Shown: positions 26,506 to 36,153, counted from the first letter of the stretch. The stretch is 64,000 nucleotides of DNA from an uncultured Lachnospiraceae bacterium (GCA_937920345.1 CALGVA010000011.1:1-64000); one strand, 5' to 3'. Made by a program: numbers and translations. Notes: generated from the sequence alone by a model not told the origin.

Positions 26506-29058
26506 TTATGTTCTCAGTCTTTCCACAATACTCTTCCGGTTCATCTTCCGGTAGAATGCAAGCGGTACAAGCACCGCCGCCGCAGACATAAACGGCAGAA
26601 TAAGCAGCACCGGCAGCAGTGTGAAATGATACCGGAACGCCCACATATTCCCGACCAGCCTGTCACAGATGAAATACCCGATTCCTGTGCCAAATGCGGC
26701 AGTTATAAACACTGCCAGACCGATATAGGCGATTCCCTCCCATGCAAGCATCCGTTTCATCTGTTTCTGCGTCATGCCCGCTGCACCGAGCACCGCCATT
26801 TCCTTTTGTCTTGCCAGCATGGAAGTAACCGTCACATTAATAAAATTCAGCAGACCCATCAGTGCCAGAATCGCTCCCAGCACATTGCCGATCATGGTAT
26901 ATGTCGCCTTGCTTTCCTGAAACTCCTCTTCATAAGTCCGGTATGATATATAGTCCAGATTTTTCTCCATATTCACGCTGTAATCTTCCAGCCATTCCTC
27001 AGCAGCCTCCCTTTGCGCATCCGCTACGTTAAAGACAGCAGTCATCGGCTGTGTCTCTCCGTATATTTCACGGTAACTCTTCAGGGGCAGTATGACGGTC
27101 ATCCCTAAATCAAGTAAATAATGCGTACTTGCATCGCCCTCAATACTCCCTGCCGCCATAACCTGATAAGTATGACCGACACCGTTCAGATCTGTAAGGA
27201 TAATGTCATCACCAACCTGATACAAAGGCGAATCGCTCTCCGGACCCGTCCCGTGATAATAGAAATCATCTATAATCACACCTTTCCCCGACTCCCAAAG
27301 TTCCTTATCCACTCCGCCTTTCGTAACCGTCACCAGATCCAGCGCCAGATCGTCTATCCCGTATGCAATAGCACCGGTCGTGCGGTACTGCACCAGTGTA
27401 TTCACCGAATCCTCCATGGAACGCACTATCTGGTCAGACATCCTTTGTTGTGAAACTCTCTCTATGACTTCGTCCGGAATCTGCTGGGTAATGCTCCTCG
27501 CATATATATACACGCTGTCTTCCAGTCCCGGTCTGCTCTCTATTTCCTGCATCAGTTCGGCACTGATTCCGTTGAGGTTCTGAATGCCCGGCCGGCCTGC
27601 ATTTAAAATCGTATAATCCGACACACAGAAATCCGCCACCGCGTACATATTGATATAAGTCTCCAGATCAAACCCCGTCACCGCCGTGTAAGTCGTATTT
27701 AACAGTATCATGCCCAGTGACAGTGACACGATTACGAGAAATGCTTTTCTTCTGCCCCGTCTCAGATTGCCGATTGCCATGGTGTACGGCGTAGTTCTCC
27801 GACTCCTTTTGGTCTTTATTGTGACACCATTGTCATTTCCTACATATCTGACCGCCTCAACAGCAGATATCCGCGCCGCATATCTACAGGGTCTCAGGCT
27901 GCTGATATACACTGTCAGCATAGAGAAAACAACGGCGCCGGTCAGGACCAACGGATTAATTCTGTATATTCCCGTAGCGTCAATATTAACCTCCGTCAAT
28001 ACATAAGGCAGAAGCACCAGACCGACCAGATATCCTGCAATTAAACCAAACGGGAGCCCTATAAGCGCAAGGCGCAGCGCCTGTTTCCTGACAATGCTCT
28101 TAATCTGCCTGCCGCCTGCCCCGATGGTTCGCAGCAGACCGAAGAACTGCACGTCCTGTGCAACCGAAATGGAAAACATATTATAGATGATAAGATATCC
28201 GACAAAGACGATGATGCCCAGCAGCATGACCGCCGCCAGAATAAAGGTGATATCAATCTCCCCGTCAGACAGTCCCATTCCGCATGCCGGGTTAGCTTTC
28301 ACCGGCAGTTCCCAGACGCCGGATTGCTCCCCTAATTCCACAAGCAGATCATTCATCTGCGCTTCCACATTCCATTCACTCGGGAAATAGATATCCGCGC
28401 AGAAAATCCCGCCGTATATGCCGGTAGCATAGACGCTCTCATGCGCTGCCGGTGCAACCTCGTCCGCATATGCCTCACTCACCCAGACCATCTGCGCGCC
28501 CGCCCGCACGTATCCTTCCCAGAAACCACACAGACGAAAATCCTTTTCGTACAAGATGCCGTCCACCGAAATATGCAGAGGGACCGTCGTGCCAAGTTCA
28601 CAGGGAAGTCCCAATGCCTCCAGTACGAGCGTACTCACAGCAATCTCATCCGCCTCCTGCGGCATAACGCCCACAGACGGATAACACAACATGCTCCCGG
28701 CGGAACCGTCCTGCGCAAACCGCACCTCCGTACTCAGCTTCGCCAGTTCCTCATTCACCGCCATCCCTACGACTCTCGTATAGTAAACCGACTCCGGCGT
28801 ATCACAGGCTGCCAGCAGATCATACTGCTCTTTCGTCAGGAATTTAATATTGCCGTGGGCGGTCCCGTGATATCGCTGCATAACCTGCTTATTCTGATCG
28901 AGAAAGCCTCCCACCACGGCAAACAATGCTGCAAACAGGCTCGTCGTCAGCACGACCGCAAGAATAACGAAAATATTTTTTCCTCTGTCAGCCCGGAGGC
29001 GCTGCGCCGCCAGTTTCTTCACGGCAGCATTCGTATTATTTTCAAATGGAAATGTCAT
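26506..29058 (-). CDS. FtsX-like ABC transporter permease
   Basis: About 850 residues. An N-terminal helix (FVILAVVLTTSLFAALFAVV) is followed by an extracytoplasmic domain, an FtsX three-helix block (ILAAVMLLGIIVFVGYLIIY), a second extracytoplasmic domain, and a C-terminal block (MIGNVLGAILALMGLLNFI, ARQKEMAVLGAAGMTQKQM). The start at 29058 (MTFPFENN) follows AAGG; the 22 earlier codons contain no better site. It is expected to export or remove peptides or lipophilic drugs. Control by PadR is suggested by the operon. Confidence 0.9.
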   Translation of the reverse strand: MTFPFENNTNAAVKKLAAQRLRADRGKNIFVILAVVLTTSLFAALFAVVGGFLDQNKQVMQRYHGTAHGNIKFLTKEQYDLLAACDTPESVYYTRVVGMAVNEELAKLSTEVRFAQDGSAGSMLCYPSVGVMPQEADEIAVSTLVLEALGLPCELGTTVPLHISVDGILYEKDFRLCGFWEGYVRAGAQMVWVSEAYADEVAPAAHESVYATGIYGGIFCADIYFPSEWNVEAQMNDLLVELGEQSGVWELPVKANPACGMGLSDGEIDITFILAAVMLLGIIVFVGYLIIYNMFSISVAQDVQFFGLLRTIGAGGRQIKSIVRKQALRLALIGLPFGLIAGYLVGLVLLPYVLTEVNIDATGIYRINPLVLTGAVVFSMLTVYISSLRPCRYAARISAVEAVRYVGNDNGVTIKTKRSRRTTPYTMAIGNLRRGRRKAFLVIVSLSLGMILLNTTYTAVTGFDLETYINMYAVADFCVSDYTILNAGRPGIQNLNGISAELMQEIESRPGLEDSVYIYARSITQQIPDEVIERVSQQRMSDQIVRSMEDSVNTLVQYRTTGAIAYGIDDLALDLVTVTKGGVDKELWESGKGVIIDDFYYHGTGPESDSPLYQVGDDIILTDLNGVGHTYQVMAAGSIEGDASTHYLLDLGMTVILPLKSYREIYGETQPMTAVFNVADAQREAAEEWLEDYSVNMEKNLDYISYRTYEEEFQESKATYTMIGNVLGAILALMGLLNFINVTVTSMLARQKEMAVLGAAGMTQKQMKRMLAWEGIAYIGLAVFITAAFGTGIGYFICDRLVGNMWAFRYHFTLLPVLLILPFMSAAAVLVPLAFYRKMNRKSIVERLRT

Positions 29059-29138
29059 GTAACCTTCACCCCGCTTCATACAAGTATTCCTGTCGTTATC
29101 CGTATCATATAAGGCAAATGTCACAGAAATGTCCGATT

Positions 29139-29687
29139 TTATTCAAAAATCTGTTGTTCCGTTTTCAGCTTTTTCCGCTTGCGGGCAATCCGGGACATAC
29201 CGAGCACACAAGCTGCAGCAATCAAAAAATTAATGACACCGAAAAAATTAATGTAAACATGATACCGCATTACTTGAAATAACATAAACATATTGTAGCA
29301 GCCAAAATAGAAATTCATCCCGCCAATCACCGCAATAAATCTGATAATCCGCGTCAAATAACGGATGCGGGAAGCATTGTCCGAAAAGATCTGAAAATCT
29401 TCTCCCGACACTTTCTTGCGGAAATACACCCAGCGTGACATCCTCCCCACCTGTTGTGCGCCCGTCTCTTCAAGAAATGCAATATACTTTTCATTCTCCA
29501 CGCTGCTGCATTTATTTTCCAGAAAGTCCAGACATATTTTGTATTCCCCCGGAGCGCAGTCCTCAAATTCATACCGGCACCATCCGACAGCAACTAAACC
29601 TAACCCCTTGGAAGCCATTTCGTTCAGCCACTTCTCCTCCTTATCAAAATCCCATAACCAGAACCATTTATGAATCACTTTTCTCAT
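29139..29687 (-). CDS. DUF2812 membrane protein
   Basis: 182 residues. The N-terminal DUF2812 domain has the typical FDKEEKWLNEMASKGLGL and then YKICLDF. Two predicted membrane helices follow near the C-terminus (IAVIGGMNFYFGCYNMFML and FFGVINFLIAAACVLG). Function is unknown, but the family is commonly encoded next to PadR regulators. Its ATG overlaps the padR stop as ATGA, so the two are translationally coupled. Confidence 0.85.
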   Translation of the reverse strand: MRKVIHKWFWLWDFDKEEKWLNEMASKGLGLVAVGWCRYEFEDCAPGEYKICLDFLENKCSSVENEKYIAFLEETGAQQVGRMSRWVYFRKKVSGEDFQIFSDNASRIRYLTRIIRFIAVIGGMNFYFGCYNMFMLFQVMRYHVYINFFGVINFLIAAACVLGMSRIARKRKKLKTEQQIFE

Positions 29688-30037
29688 TTTCCATCCCCCT
29701 GTCTCAATAAAATGCGCGTGCCGTTTTCAAGCAGTTCCTGTAGCCGGTCAATCTCGTCTTGCAGCATCTCTTTTCCCTGTTCTGTGATCAGATACTCTTT
29801 TTTCCGGTTTCCCCTGTCACGAGAAAAACTTTTTTCGGAAACATTTTCCCCCGCCACCGCAACGATCCATCCTTTTTCCAAAAGAGTATTGATTGCCCCG
29901 TAGAGCGTGCCTGCCGCCAGTCTCACTCTGCCGCCTGAAAGCTGCTCTACATTCTGCATAATGCCGTAGCCATGCATCGGCTTCATAAGTGACAACATAA
30001 TATAATAGACCGCTTCTGTCATCGCCGGATTAGCCAT
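29684..30037 (-). CDS. PadR-family transcriptional regulator
   Basis: 117 residues. The winged helix (MLSLMKPMHGYGIMQNVEQL, GRVRLAAGTLYGAINTLL, EYLITEQGKEML) and the C-terminal dimerisation helix are complete. It is the first gene of the operon with the DUF2812 protein, FtsX permease and ATPase. The strong promoter upstream is overlapped by an inverted repeat, so autorepression with release by a drug-like ligand is likely. GGGAGGG precedes the ATG by 7 bp. Confidence 0.92.
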   Translation of the reverse strand: MANPAMTEAVYYIMLSLMKPMHGYGIMQNVEQLSGGRVRLAAGTLYGAINTLLEKGWIVAVAGENVSEKSFSRDRGNRKKEYLITEQGKEMLQDEIDRLQELLENGTRILLRQGDGK

Positions 30038-30074
30038 TTATATTCCCTCCCGCTTTTATTATATCGTCTCGCGT

Positions 30075-30126
30075 TATATCGGCTTACGATATAATATATT
30101 ATAACGGCAGCCGATATAGTTGTCAA
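30075..30126 (-). promoter_or_regulatory. PadR operon promoter and operator
   Basis: A consensus promoter TTGACA (30121-30126), 17 bp, TATAAT (30098-30103). Perfect 10-bp inverted arms TATATCGGCT (30075-30084) and AGCCGATATA (30109-30118) overlap its spacer and start region. Bound repressor would block RNA polymerase. Confidence 0.8.
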
Positions 30127-30251
30127 TTCTCAGATTAAATTTTGTAAGAGTGAATTTGTGGAAAGTGATTTGTGGAAAAATACACGGAATATGCCCCAAA
30201 GAAATACGAGAGCAGATATGCTTTGCAGCCTGTCACATTTTCCTATACCAT

Positions 30252-30281
30252 AAAAAAACTACCCTGAAATAAATCAGGGCA
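30252..30281 (-). terminator. Terminator of the FIST/chemoreceptor operon
   Basis: CCCTGA and TCAGGG form the stem and are followed by seven T on the minus strand. The chemoreceptor stop codon lies inside the hairpin. Confidence 0.85.
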
Positions 30282-31233
30282 GCTCCTCCACCATGGCAAT
30301 CGCCTGCTCGATGATATTTTGAAACATCTCGATCAATACGCCTTTCTTACTGTCATCTATGTCCATCCTGTCAATGATATCACTGTAGACTTCAGCCGTT
30401 CCCATAAGAGAGTCCTCAACCTGCTTCACGTATGCGCGGTTTCTCTCCACTGCGTTCTCAATCGCTTCCCGGACCTCGGCCGTACCTGCAGCGCTTCGCT
30501 TTACATCTTCAAAATATTTATCTGTCTTTTCTATACTCTTAATATTGCAAAGCACTGCTTCGTCGGAGGCTTCAATGAACTTGTTCAGTTCACCGCTTTG
30601 ATGCTCTACCTCCACAATACTTGCGTGAATGCCCTCGACCATGTCACGGCTCGTCTTCGCGAGTTTGCCTACCTCCTCCGCGACAACCGCAAAGCCTCTG
30701 CCCTGTTCACCTGCCCTAGCCGCCTCAATGCTTGCATTCAGTGCCAAAAGGTTGGTCTGGTCGGCAACCGCTCTGATCCCCGTCAGACTGTCGCTGATTT
30801 TATCCAGCGCATCCTGCAGCATGTCGAACGTCTTGGACATATTCTTAAAATTTTCCTGCAGGAAATCGGAATCCTTTCTCAACTGTTCCATCTGACGCTG
30901 TGCCTCTGAGACGGACGCGTCGATCTCTGTCTCCACATCGTTAAAGTGATCCGCCGCCGTCGTGATCTCCTGAAATCCATCCTCCAGCGCGCTCACTTCA
31001 CCCTGCGGGCCGATCATTTCCTCTTTCAGTCCCGAAAGCCGTTCTGTCGCGTATCGCATCTGCTGTGTGGTCAGGAAAACATCTTCCGCCAGTTCATTCA
31101 CAACTTTATATACGCTTTTTAATGCATAATCTACAGGATGCTTGTCAAAATCCGCCTGCCTCTGTCCTGCCGTAACGGAAGCGGAATCCTTTTCATTGTT
31201 TTTATTTTCAGCATTGCCAAATAATTTAAACAT
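30274..31233 (-). CDS. Soluble methyl-accepting chemotaxis protein
   Basis: 319-residue cytoplasmic chemoreceptor without membrane helices. The signalling tip QTNLLALNASIEAARAGEQG, followed by FAVVAEEVGKLA, is intact, so it can bind CheA/CheW. The N-terminal 60 residues form no recognisable ligand domain. It lies 14 bp after the FIST sensor gene in one transcript, so the FIST protein is the plausible input module acting in trans. No che or flagellar genes are in the window. Confidence 0.93.
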   Translation of the reverse strand: MFKLFGNAENKNNEKDSASVTAGQRQADFDKHPVDYALKSVYKVVNELAEDVFLTTQQMRYATERLSGLKEEMIGPQGEVSALEDGFQEITTAADHFNDVETEIDASVSEAQRQMEQLRKDSDFLQENFKNMSKTFDMLQDALDKISDSLTGIRAVADQTNLLALNASIEAARAGEQGRGFAVVAEEVGKLAKTSRDMVEGIHASIVEVEHQSGELNKFIEASDEAVLCNIKSIEKTDKYFEDVKRSAAGTAEVREAIENAVERNRAYVKQVEDSLMGTAEVYSDIIDRMDIDDSKKGVLIEMFQNIIEQAIAMVEELP

Positions 31234-31247
31234 GTCTTCCCCACCTC

Positions 31248-32321
31248 CTATTCAAATGCCAGACAGCACATCGTCTGATTAACAAACTGTGTATTATAAT
31301 GTTCGCCGACTCCAACCATACCCGCATGTGAAAAACTGCGGCACATCTCGGTAAGATAATTGTCCCAGTAATGATCCTCATTAAACATAATGTACCGGAA
31401 CAGGCAGTTGACGGAAAGCACCGCCGACGCACTGCCAAGGTCGTGCTTGATTCTGGAAATCGTATCCTGCACCACTTCCCGATAGTCACCCATACTCAGT
31501 ATCGTAAGAAAGTCCATCTTGTTGGCAGGACGGAATGTGGTGATACTCCCGTCCGGTTCAACACCCTTTATGGACACAATGTATGTATCAGAACCGCAGA
31601 CATGTCCGAACGGATTCTTGAAAGTCTGTGTGGTAATCTTATCTCTGCTGATTCCCAGCTCGGAAGTATATACTTTCTCGGCAGAAACATTCTCCAGCGT
31701 ACGGATTCTGTAATCTCTGGGCTCCGCCTCTGTCACCATAAACTGCTTCTCGGTTCCCTGCGGATGGATGTAGATATTTTCTTTATACGACTTTATTTTT
31801 CCTCTGAGATTTTTAATGATGAAAAAAGCACACGCGTCCTTATATACTTTCCCGTTACAGGCAACCGCCGACGAATTACTGGTGCCTCCTGCAAGGTCAT
31901 AGCCTAAAGGACAGAGATAATTAGACAGCGTTGTGACAGCGCGGACATCCACACCCGCCGAACAGATATCGAAACACGCCGTTTTACCCCGTTCGCCTCC
32001 TACGGTCTTTACGGCGTTCTCCAGTCTTCTGATATATTTGATGGGCATGACTGACGCCTGTTCCAGAACATCTGCCGCGACCTTGATGTTTTCCTTCAAT
32101 GCGATAACCGTAATACCCGAATCAAAAAAATCTCTGCCGATATATGCCTGCCCGACCCCTCCGATCGATGCAACACCTGGAAATGTCTTCTCAATTTCAC
32201 TGGCCGCATGCTCAAGCATATCCTCGCTCGCGACAGAAAAAAACAGGGCCTCAGGCTCTGTAATATTTTTTAGTGCCGCTGACACATCACCTTTCATACT
32301 GCTGCCGTATGCCAATTTCAT
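31248..32321 (-). CDS. FIST-domain sensory protein
   Basis: About 357 residues with FIST_N (ASIGGVGQAYIGRDFFDSGI, GYDLAGGTSN) and FIST_C (RFRPANKMDFL-like region with CLFRYIMFNEDHYW and FSHAGMVGVGEHYNTQFV). FIST proteins are sensory domains proposed to bind small ligands such as amino acids. The start at 32321 (MKLAYGSSMKG) follows GGAGG with 8 bp. It is the first gene of the pair with the soluble chemoreceptor. Confidence 0.88.
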   Translation of the reverse strand: MKLAYGSSMKGDVSAALKNITEPEALFFSVASEDMLEHAASEIEKTFPGVASIGGVGQAYIGRDFFDSGITVIALKENIKVAADVLEQASVMPIKYIRRLENAVKTVGGERGKTACFDICSAGVDVRAVTTLSNYLCPLGYDLAGGTSNSSAVACNGKVYKDACAFFIIKNLRGKIKSYKENIYIHPQGTEKQFMVTEAEPRDYRIRTLENVSAEKVYTSELGISRDKITTQTFKNPFGHVCGSDTYIVSIKGVEPDGSITTFRPANKMDFLTILSMGDYREVVQDTISRIKHDLGSASAVLSVNCLFRYIMFNEDHYWDNYLTEMCRSFSHAGMVGVGEHYNTQFVNQTMCCLAFE

Positions 32322-32681
32322 ATCAGTGTCCTCCATTCTCCATATTATATTTTCATTCATGCAGAACAAAAGTGCACCTTGCACACTACCCGAAAGGTTT
32401 TAATTTCATAGGGCACACTTTTCTATGCACTCAAATAATTTTGACAGTCAGACATATATAATAATATCATATGAAATGTCCTTTTCCTATTGTACATTTT
32501 CTATAAAAATATGCCGCCTTTCCTTTATTTTTTCTTCCGTTTTCTAACAAAATTTTCTCTATCAGCATTATATCTGAAAGCAATTTTATTCCCCGCTGTT
32601 CATTTCTCTGATGCCTTCGTCCCGGCAATCTGGTATAATGAATACCGTCCTGCTCCCACCACACATATAAATCGAGGTAAA

Positions 32682-32780
32682 GATTGAAAATTAAAATTTT
32701 CAATCGCGAGATTTGTGTCTGCGCGTTGCTTGCCACAAACTCGTTCATGCACAGAAAGCAGCGCAGAAGTGGGGTAAATC
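32682..32780 (+). repeat. Hairpin repeat, copy E
   Basis: Stem 1 GATTGAAAAT/ATTTTCAATC (32682-32705), linker GCGA (32706-32709), stem 2 with TTTGTG/CACAAA arms (32710-32743), then the RBS GTGGGG and the ybaK start. It shares the hairpin-GCGA-hairpin plan with the other copies but little of their stem sequence. The roughly 280 bp further upstream hold no convincing gene. Confidence 0.55.
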
Positions 32781-33260
32781 ATGAAAAAGAACACAGAAAA
32801 AACAAACGTCATGCGCCTGTTAGATCAGAAGAAAATTGACTATACAAGCTACTGCTACATTGACTCTGGCGTCATCAGCGGTATGGATGTTGCCGCCGTC
32901 TTAAACCAGAATCCGGATCAGGTATTTAAGACATTAGTGACAGTCGGCAGTTCAAAGAATCATTACGTCTTCATGGTACCCGTCAGCCGGGAACTGGACT
33001 TGAAGAAAGCCGCCGCCGCAGTCGGCGAGAAAAGCATCAGTATGGTCAAATCCAAAGATCTGCTGGCATTAACGGGTTATATCCATGGAGGCTGCTCTCC
33101 GGTCGGCATGAAAAAACAATTCCAGACCGTTATCGACGCGTCAGCCGCAAACTTTCCCGCAATCATTTTCAGCGGCGGTAAAATAGGTTATCAGGTTGAG
33201 GCTTCTTTAGAAGACCTGAATAGCATGATAAGCTTCTGTCTGGCGGACATCACGGTATAA
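32781..33260 (+). CDS. ybaK: Cys-tRNA(Pro)/aminoacyl-tRNA deacylase YbaK
   Basis: 159-residue trans-editing enzyme that hydrolyses mischarged tRNA such as Cys-tRNA-Pro. It shows the YbaK fold with the conserved VFKTLV, FMVPVSRELDLKKAA and GYIHGGCSPVGMKK. Length is normal. Its 3' end overlaps the 3' end of the opposing histidine kinase gene by 54 bp. The leader contains hairpin repeat E. Confidence 0.93.
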   Translation: MKKNTEKTNVMRLLDQKKIDYTSYCYIDSGVISGMDVAAVLNQNPDQVFKTLVTVGSSKNHYVFMVPVSRELDLKKAAAAVGEKSISMVKSKDLLALTGYIHGGCSPVGMKKQFQTVIDASAANFPAIIFSGGKIGYQVEASLEDLNSMISFCLADITV

Positions 33261-34316
33261 ATGCCGCGGCAGAAACACCGAAAATGTCGATCCGGTTCCA
33301 ACCTCCGATGTCACCTTGACATACCCGCCCTGACGCGTGACGATCTCGCGGGTCAGATACAGTCCGATGCCGACCCCCTGCTCATCATGTACCTCTTCTT
33401 CTCTGTAGAAGCGCCGGAATACAGCTGCCTGCCGGCTCTCGGCGATTCCTTTGCCGGTATCGGATACATCGATCTTGACATACATTTCCCACTGTTCCAC
33501 AGACACGGCGATCCTGCCGCCCTCAGCCGTATACTTCACGGCATTGTCCAGAAGGTTAAAGAGCGCCTCCGCCGTCCACTTTCTGTCATGCGGTACATGA
33601 AGCTGTTCCGGGCAGTCTATTGTCACATCAATCCGCTTCTTCTCCGCACTGTAAACAATCCCGCTCACCGCCTGTGCCAGTGTGTCGTAAATAAACCCGT
33701 CTGTCTTCTCCAGACAGATAGCCCCGCTCTCCAATCTGGAGGTCTTGATCAACGCCTGAAAAAGAAAATCCAGCTTGTCCGTCTCGGCACTGATTCCCCG
33801 TATAAACCGCTCCCGTTCTTCTTCCGTAATCGGCCTTGTCAGAAGCGTATCCGTCACCATCCTCAAATTGCTGACCGGCGTCTTCACCTGGTGAGAAATA
33901 TCTGATACAAGCGCCTGTATTTTCTGCCGTTGTTCCGACTCCTGCCGTCTGCTCTCGCACAGGATCTCATACAGCCGCATGAAGCGATTGTTGATTCGCG
34001 CAAAGAGCGTCTCGCTGTCATCGCCCCATGCTAAATCCGCCTCCCCGTTGATCATACAATCCACCTGCCGGCAGAGATCTTCTGTAAACAGCGACAGCCG
34101 CCTGCCTATAAACATCATGAAAACTGTGATCCATATGAGAGCACACCCCGCAGATAACATGCCGGATACCGGAATCATCACATCACCGGTCGTCAGATAC
34201 AGGAACAGACAGGCTGCCGCCGTCGTGACAATCACTCCGGTAATCGTTATGATGTAGATCATCCTGACCGATATCGACTTTCTCTCTTTCTCTGAACTTC
34301 TCATTATAATAACCAT
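33207..34316 (-). CDS. Sensor histidine kinase
   Basis: About 370 residues. Two membrane helices (IYIITITGVIVTTAAACLFL and MLSAGCALIWITVFMMFIG) have almost no extracytoplasmic loop between them. Next come the H-box SDISHQVKTPVSNL, N-box LFNLLDNAVKYT, G1 VSDTGKGIAES and G2 GVGIGLYLTREIV. The short loop suggests intramembrane sensing or a partner sensor. The start is uncertain (34316 or 34304); GGAAAGG precedes the first. The C-terminal tail past GTGSTFSVFLPR runs into the convergent ybaK gene. It pairs with the regulator 110 bp upstream. Confidence 0.9.
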   Translation of the reverse strand: MVIIMRSSEKERKSISVRMIYIITITGVIVTTAAACLFLYLTTGDVMIPVSGMLSAGCALIWITVFMMFIGRRLSLFTEDLCRQVDCMINGEADLAWGDDSETLFARINNRFMRLYEILCESRRQESEQRQKIQALVSDISHQVKTPVSNLRMVTDTLLTRPITEEERERFIRGISAETDKLDFLFQALIKTSRLESGAICLEKTDGFIYDTLAQAVSGIVYSAEKKRIDVTIDCPEQLHVPHDRKWTAEALFNLLDNAVKYTAEGGRIAVSVEQWEMYVKIDVSDTGKGIAESRQAAVFRRFYREEEVHDEQGVGIGLYLTREIVTRQGGYVKVTSEVGTGSTFSVFLPRHLYRDVRQTEAYHAIQVF

Positions 34317-34425
34317 GCCTTTCCACAACCGTGTAAAATCATTTTCCGCATGATTCCCATGCATGTCGCATGTCTGCCTGCGATACTGCTTAAATTGAAA
34401 ATTGCATAATCTCTGCTTGATCAGC

Positions 34426-35106
34426 CTATTCTCCCATCCACTGATACCCCATACCATATACCGTCTTGATATAGCGGTCTCCCTCCGCCTCAATCTTACC
34501 ACGTATACGGCTGACAGCGGTCGTCAATGTGTGCTCATCCACATAGTTTTCTTCCGCATCCCACAGCTTCTCCAGAAGCCGGCCACGAGTCAGAACCTGT
34601 CCCTCATTCCGGCAGAACAAAGAAAGCATTCGGAATTCCATCGCGGATAACGCAAGCGGGCTGCCGCACAATGTTCCGGTCTGCCGTGCAAAGTCAAGGC
34701 ACAGCCTTCCGTCGTCGTAGATGTCCTCCGAAGGCTTATGCCTCTCCACCATCGCAAACATGGCACTGATCTTATGCTGCAATGCCGCAATTGAGAATGG
34801 TTTCGTAATATAGTCTATAGCTCCTGCCGTATACCCGAGGATCTGATCCTGCTCCCGGTCATTGGCAGTAAGAAAAATCACAAGCATATCTGGACATTCC
34901 GTCTTCAACAGTCTGCACAGGTCATAGCCGTTTCCGTCCGGCAGGTTAATATCCAGCAGCGCCAGATCATACTGCTGTGTTTTAATCCCCTCTGCGGCCG
35001 TCCTGACATTGAATGCAGATGTCATAGCATAACCATCCAGTGATAAATTATAAGATAATGTTTTATTTAAAAGACGATCGTCTTCCACAAGCAGAATTTT
35101 CTTCAT
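34426..35106 (-). CDS. OmpR-family response regulator
   Basis: 226 residues. The receiver domain carries phosphoacceptor Asp in LALLDINLPDGNGY and the conserved Lys in YITKPFS. A winged-helix output domain ends RIRGKIEAEGDRYIKTVYGM. The start MKKILLVEDD has GGAG at 6 bp. Its leader contains hairpin repeat D. Regulated genes are unknown; the exported protein gene divergent to it at 35316 is a candidate. Confidence 0.94.
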   Translation of the reverse strand: MKKILLVEDDRLLNKTLSYNLSLDGYAMTSAFNVRTAAEGIKTQQYDLALLDINLPDGNGYDLCRLLKTECPDMLVIFLTANDREQDQILGYTAGAIDYITKPFSIAALQHKISAMFAMVERHKPSEDIYDDGRLCLDFARQTGTLCGSPLALSAMEFRMLSLFCRNEGQVLTRGRLLEKLWDAEENYVDEHTLTTAVSRIRGKIEAEGDRYIKTVYGMGYQWMGE

Positions 35107-35111
35107 AATTG

Positions 35112-35224
35112 ACTCCATTATCAATTTACACACAAACCCGCGCTTTGTCCTTCATCGGTGACCCGGTGCCTCGCGGACTCGCAAGCCCGCGCTTTCGCGC
35201 TTACTGTCCGATTTCATCGGACAT
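35112..35224 (-). repeat. Hairpin repeat, copy D
   Basis: Stems GTCCGAT/ATCGGAC and AGCGCG/CGCGC are followed by GGCTTGCGAGTCC, which matches GGCTTGCGATTCC of copy A. It ends AATGGAG, the binding site of the response regulator gene. Confidence 0.6.
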
Positions 35225-35315
35225 TTATATTATTATATCATCTAATTCTCCGGGAAATGTTACAAAATAAATATAATTGTGGTATTCTGTTAGAAATTAC
35301 AGAAAGGAAAGACCC

Positions 35316-36047
35316 ATGCACAAAAGTACATTCATCGCACTTATCATACCGCTGCTAATGCTGACGGCCGCTATGGCTTTTCGCTATTTCAGTAACGATT
35401 CCATCGGGCAGATGCAGCAGACAGGCTCCCTCTACACCGCGCAGCCCGTCATTACAGTTCATGAGACCATCGCCGCATTGAAGGAACTCGGCATCGACGC
35501 GACGTCCGTAGAAGACGAAATTACCGACAGTCTCGCCTCATTTCCGGCTGAAGTCATGGAAGCAATGGATACCAGCCAGCTAAGCGGCCTGATTCTTACA
35601 TACATTGACTGGCTGCTTTACCAGGATGAGGCGGCAAAACCTGCTGCCGGACCGAGGCAGTTCTTCTGTTTTGACATGGAGTGTATGGAGCTTGATACCA
35701 TGTACACCACTTTTGTGCAGAGTGTCGCCGAAATTGCCGGAGACGATCTTGTTTTCACAGACATTGCAGAAGATACCAGCCAGGTCGATTACGACTCCGG
35801 CACCGGCATACAGACCATTTCTTTTTGCTGTAACGGCAAGGCTTATCAATATAACGCCAGTGTCTATAACGATTGGTTTGATGTGGGAATGCTGACTTTT
35901 ATGAATGATGTGATCTCTGAACAGAGCGATGACAGGCATCTGTATGTGACAAGCGACGGCTATCAGGAGTGTATCGTATTCTGCCGGACGGAAGACTGGG
36001 TCTCACAGCTTAAGAAAACAACCGGAATTATCCTGGAACAGCCGTAA
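35316..36047 (+). CDS. Exported or membrane-anchored protein of unknown function
   Basis: 243 residues. The N-terminus MHKSTFIALIIPLLMLTAAM is a signal peptide or anchor with no lipobox cysteine. The remainder is acidic and soluble, with conserved-looking WLLYQDEA, FFCFDMECMELDTMYTTFV and EECIVFCRTEDW-like stretches. No family is recognised with confidence. AAAGGAAAG precedes the start. It is divergent from the two-component regulator and may be its target or accessory, which is inference. Confidence 0.65.
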   Translation: MHKSTFIALIIPLLMLTAAMAFRYFSNDSIGQMQQTGSLYTAQPVITVHETIAALKELGIDATSVEDEITDSLASFPAEVMEAMDTSQLSGLILTYIDWLLYQDEAAKPAAGPRQFFCFDMECMELDTMYTTFVQSVAEIAGDDLVFTDIAEDTSQVDYDSGTGIQTISFCCNGKAYQYNASVYNDWFDVGMLTFMNDVISEQSDDRHLYVTSDGYQECIVFCRTEDWVSQLKKTTGIILEQP

Positions 36048-36153
36048 AGCTTCATCCCGCAAGAAACGCCGGGAATAATGCGCCGTAACCGAATGTATCA
36101 AAAAAAATATTCTTTCAGACTTTTTAAGGCAAAATCGAGCGGAGGCCATCAGT

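Noticed and set aside
32467..32748. 93-codon frame opposite the ybaK leader
   Set aside because: It crosses the hairpin repeat and has no binding site or coding character.
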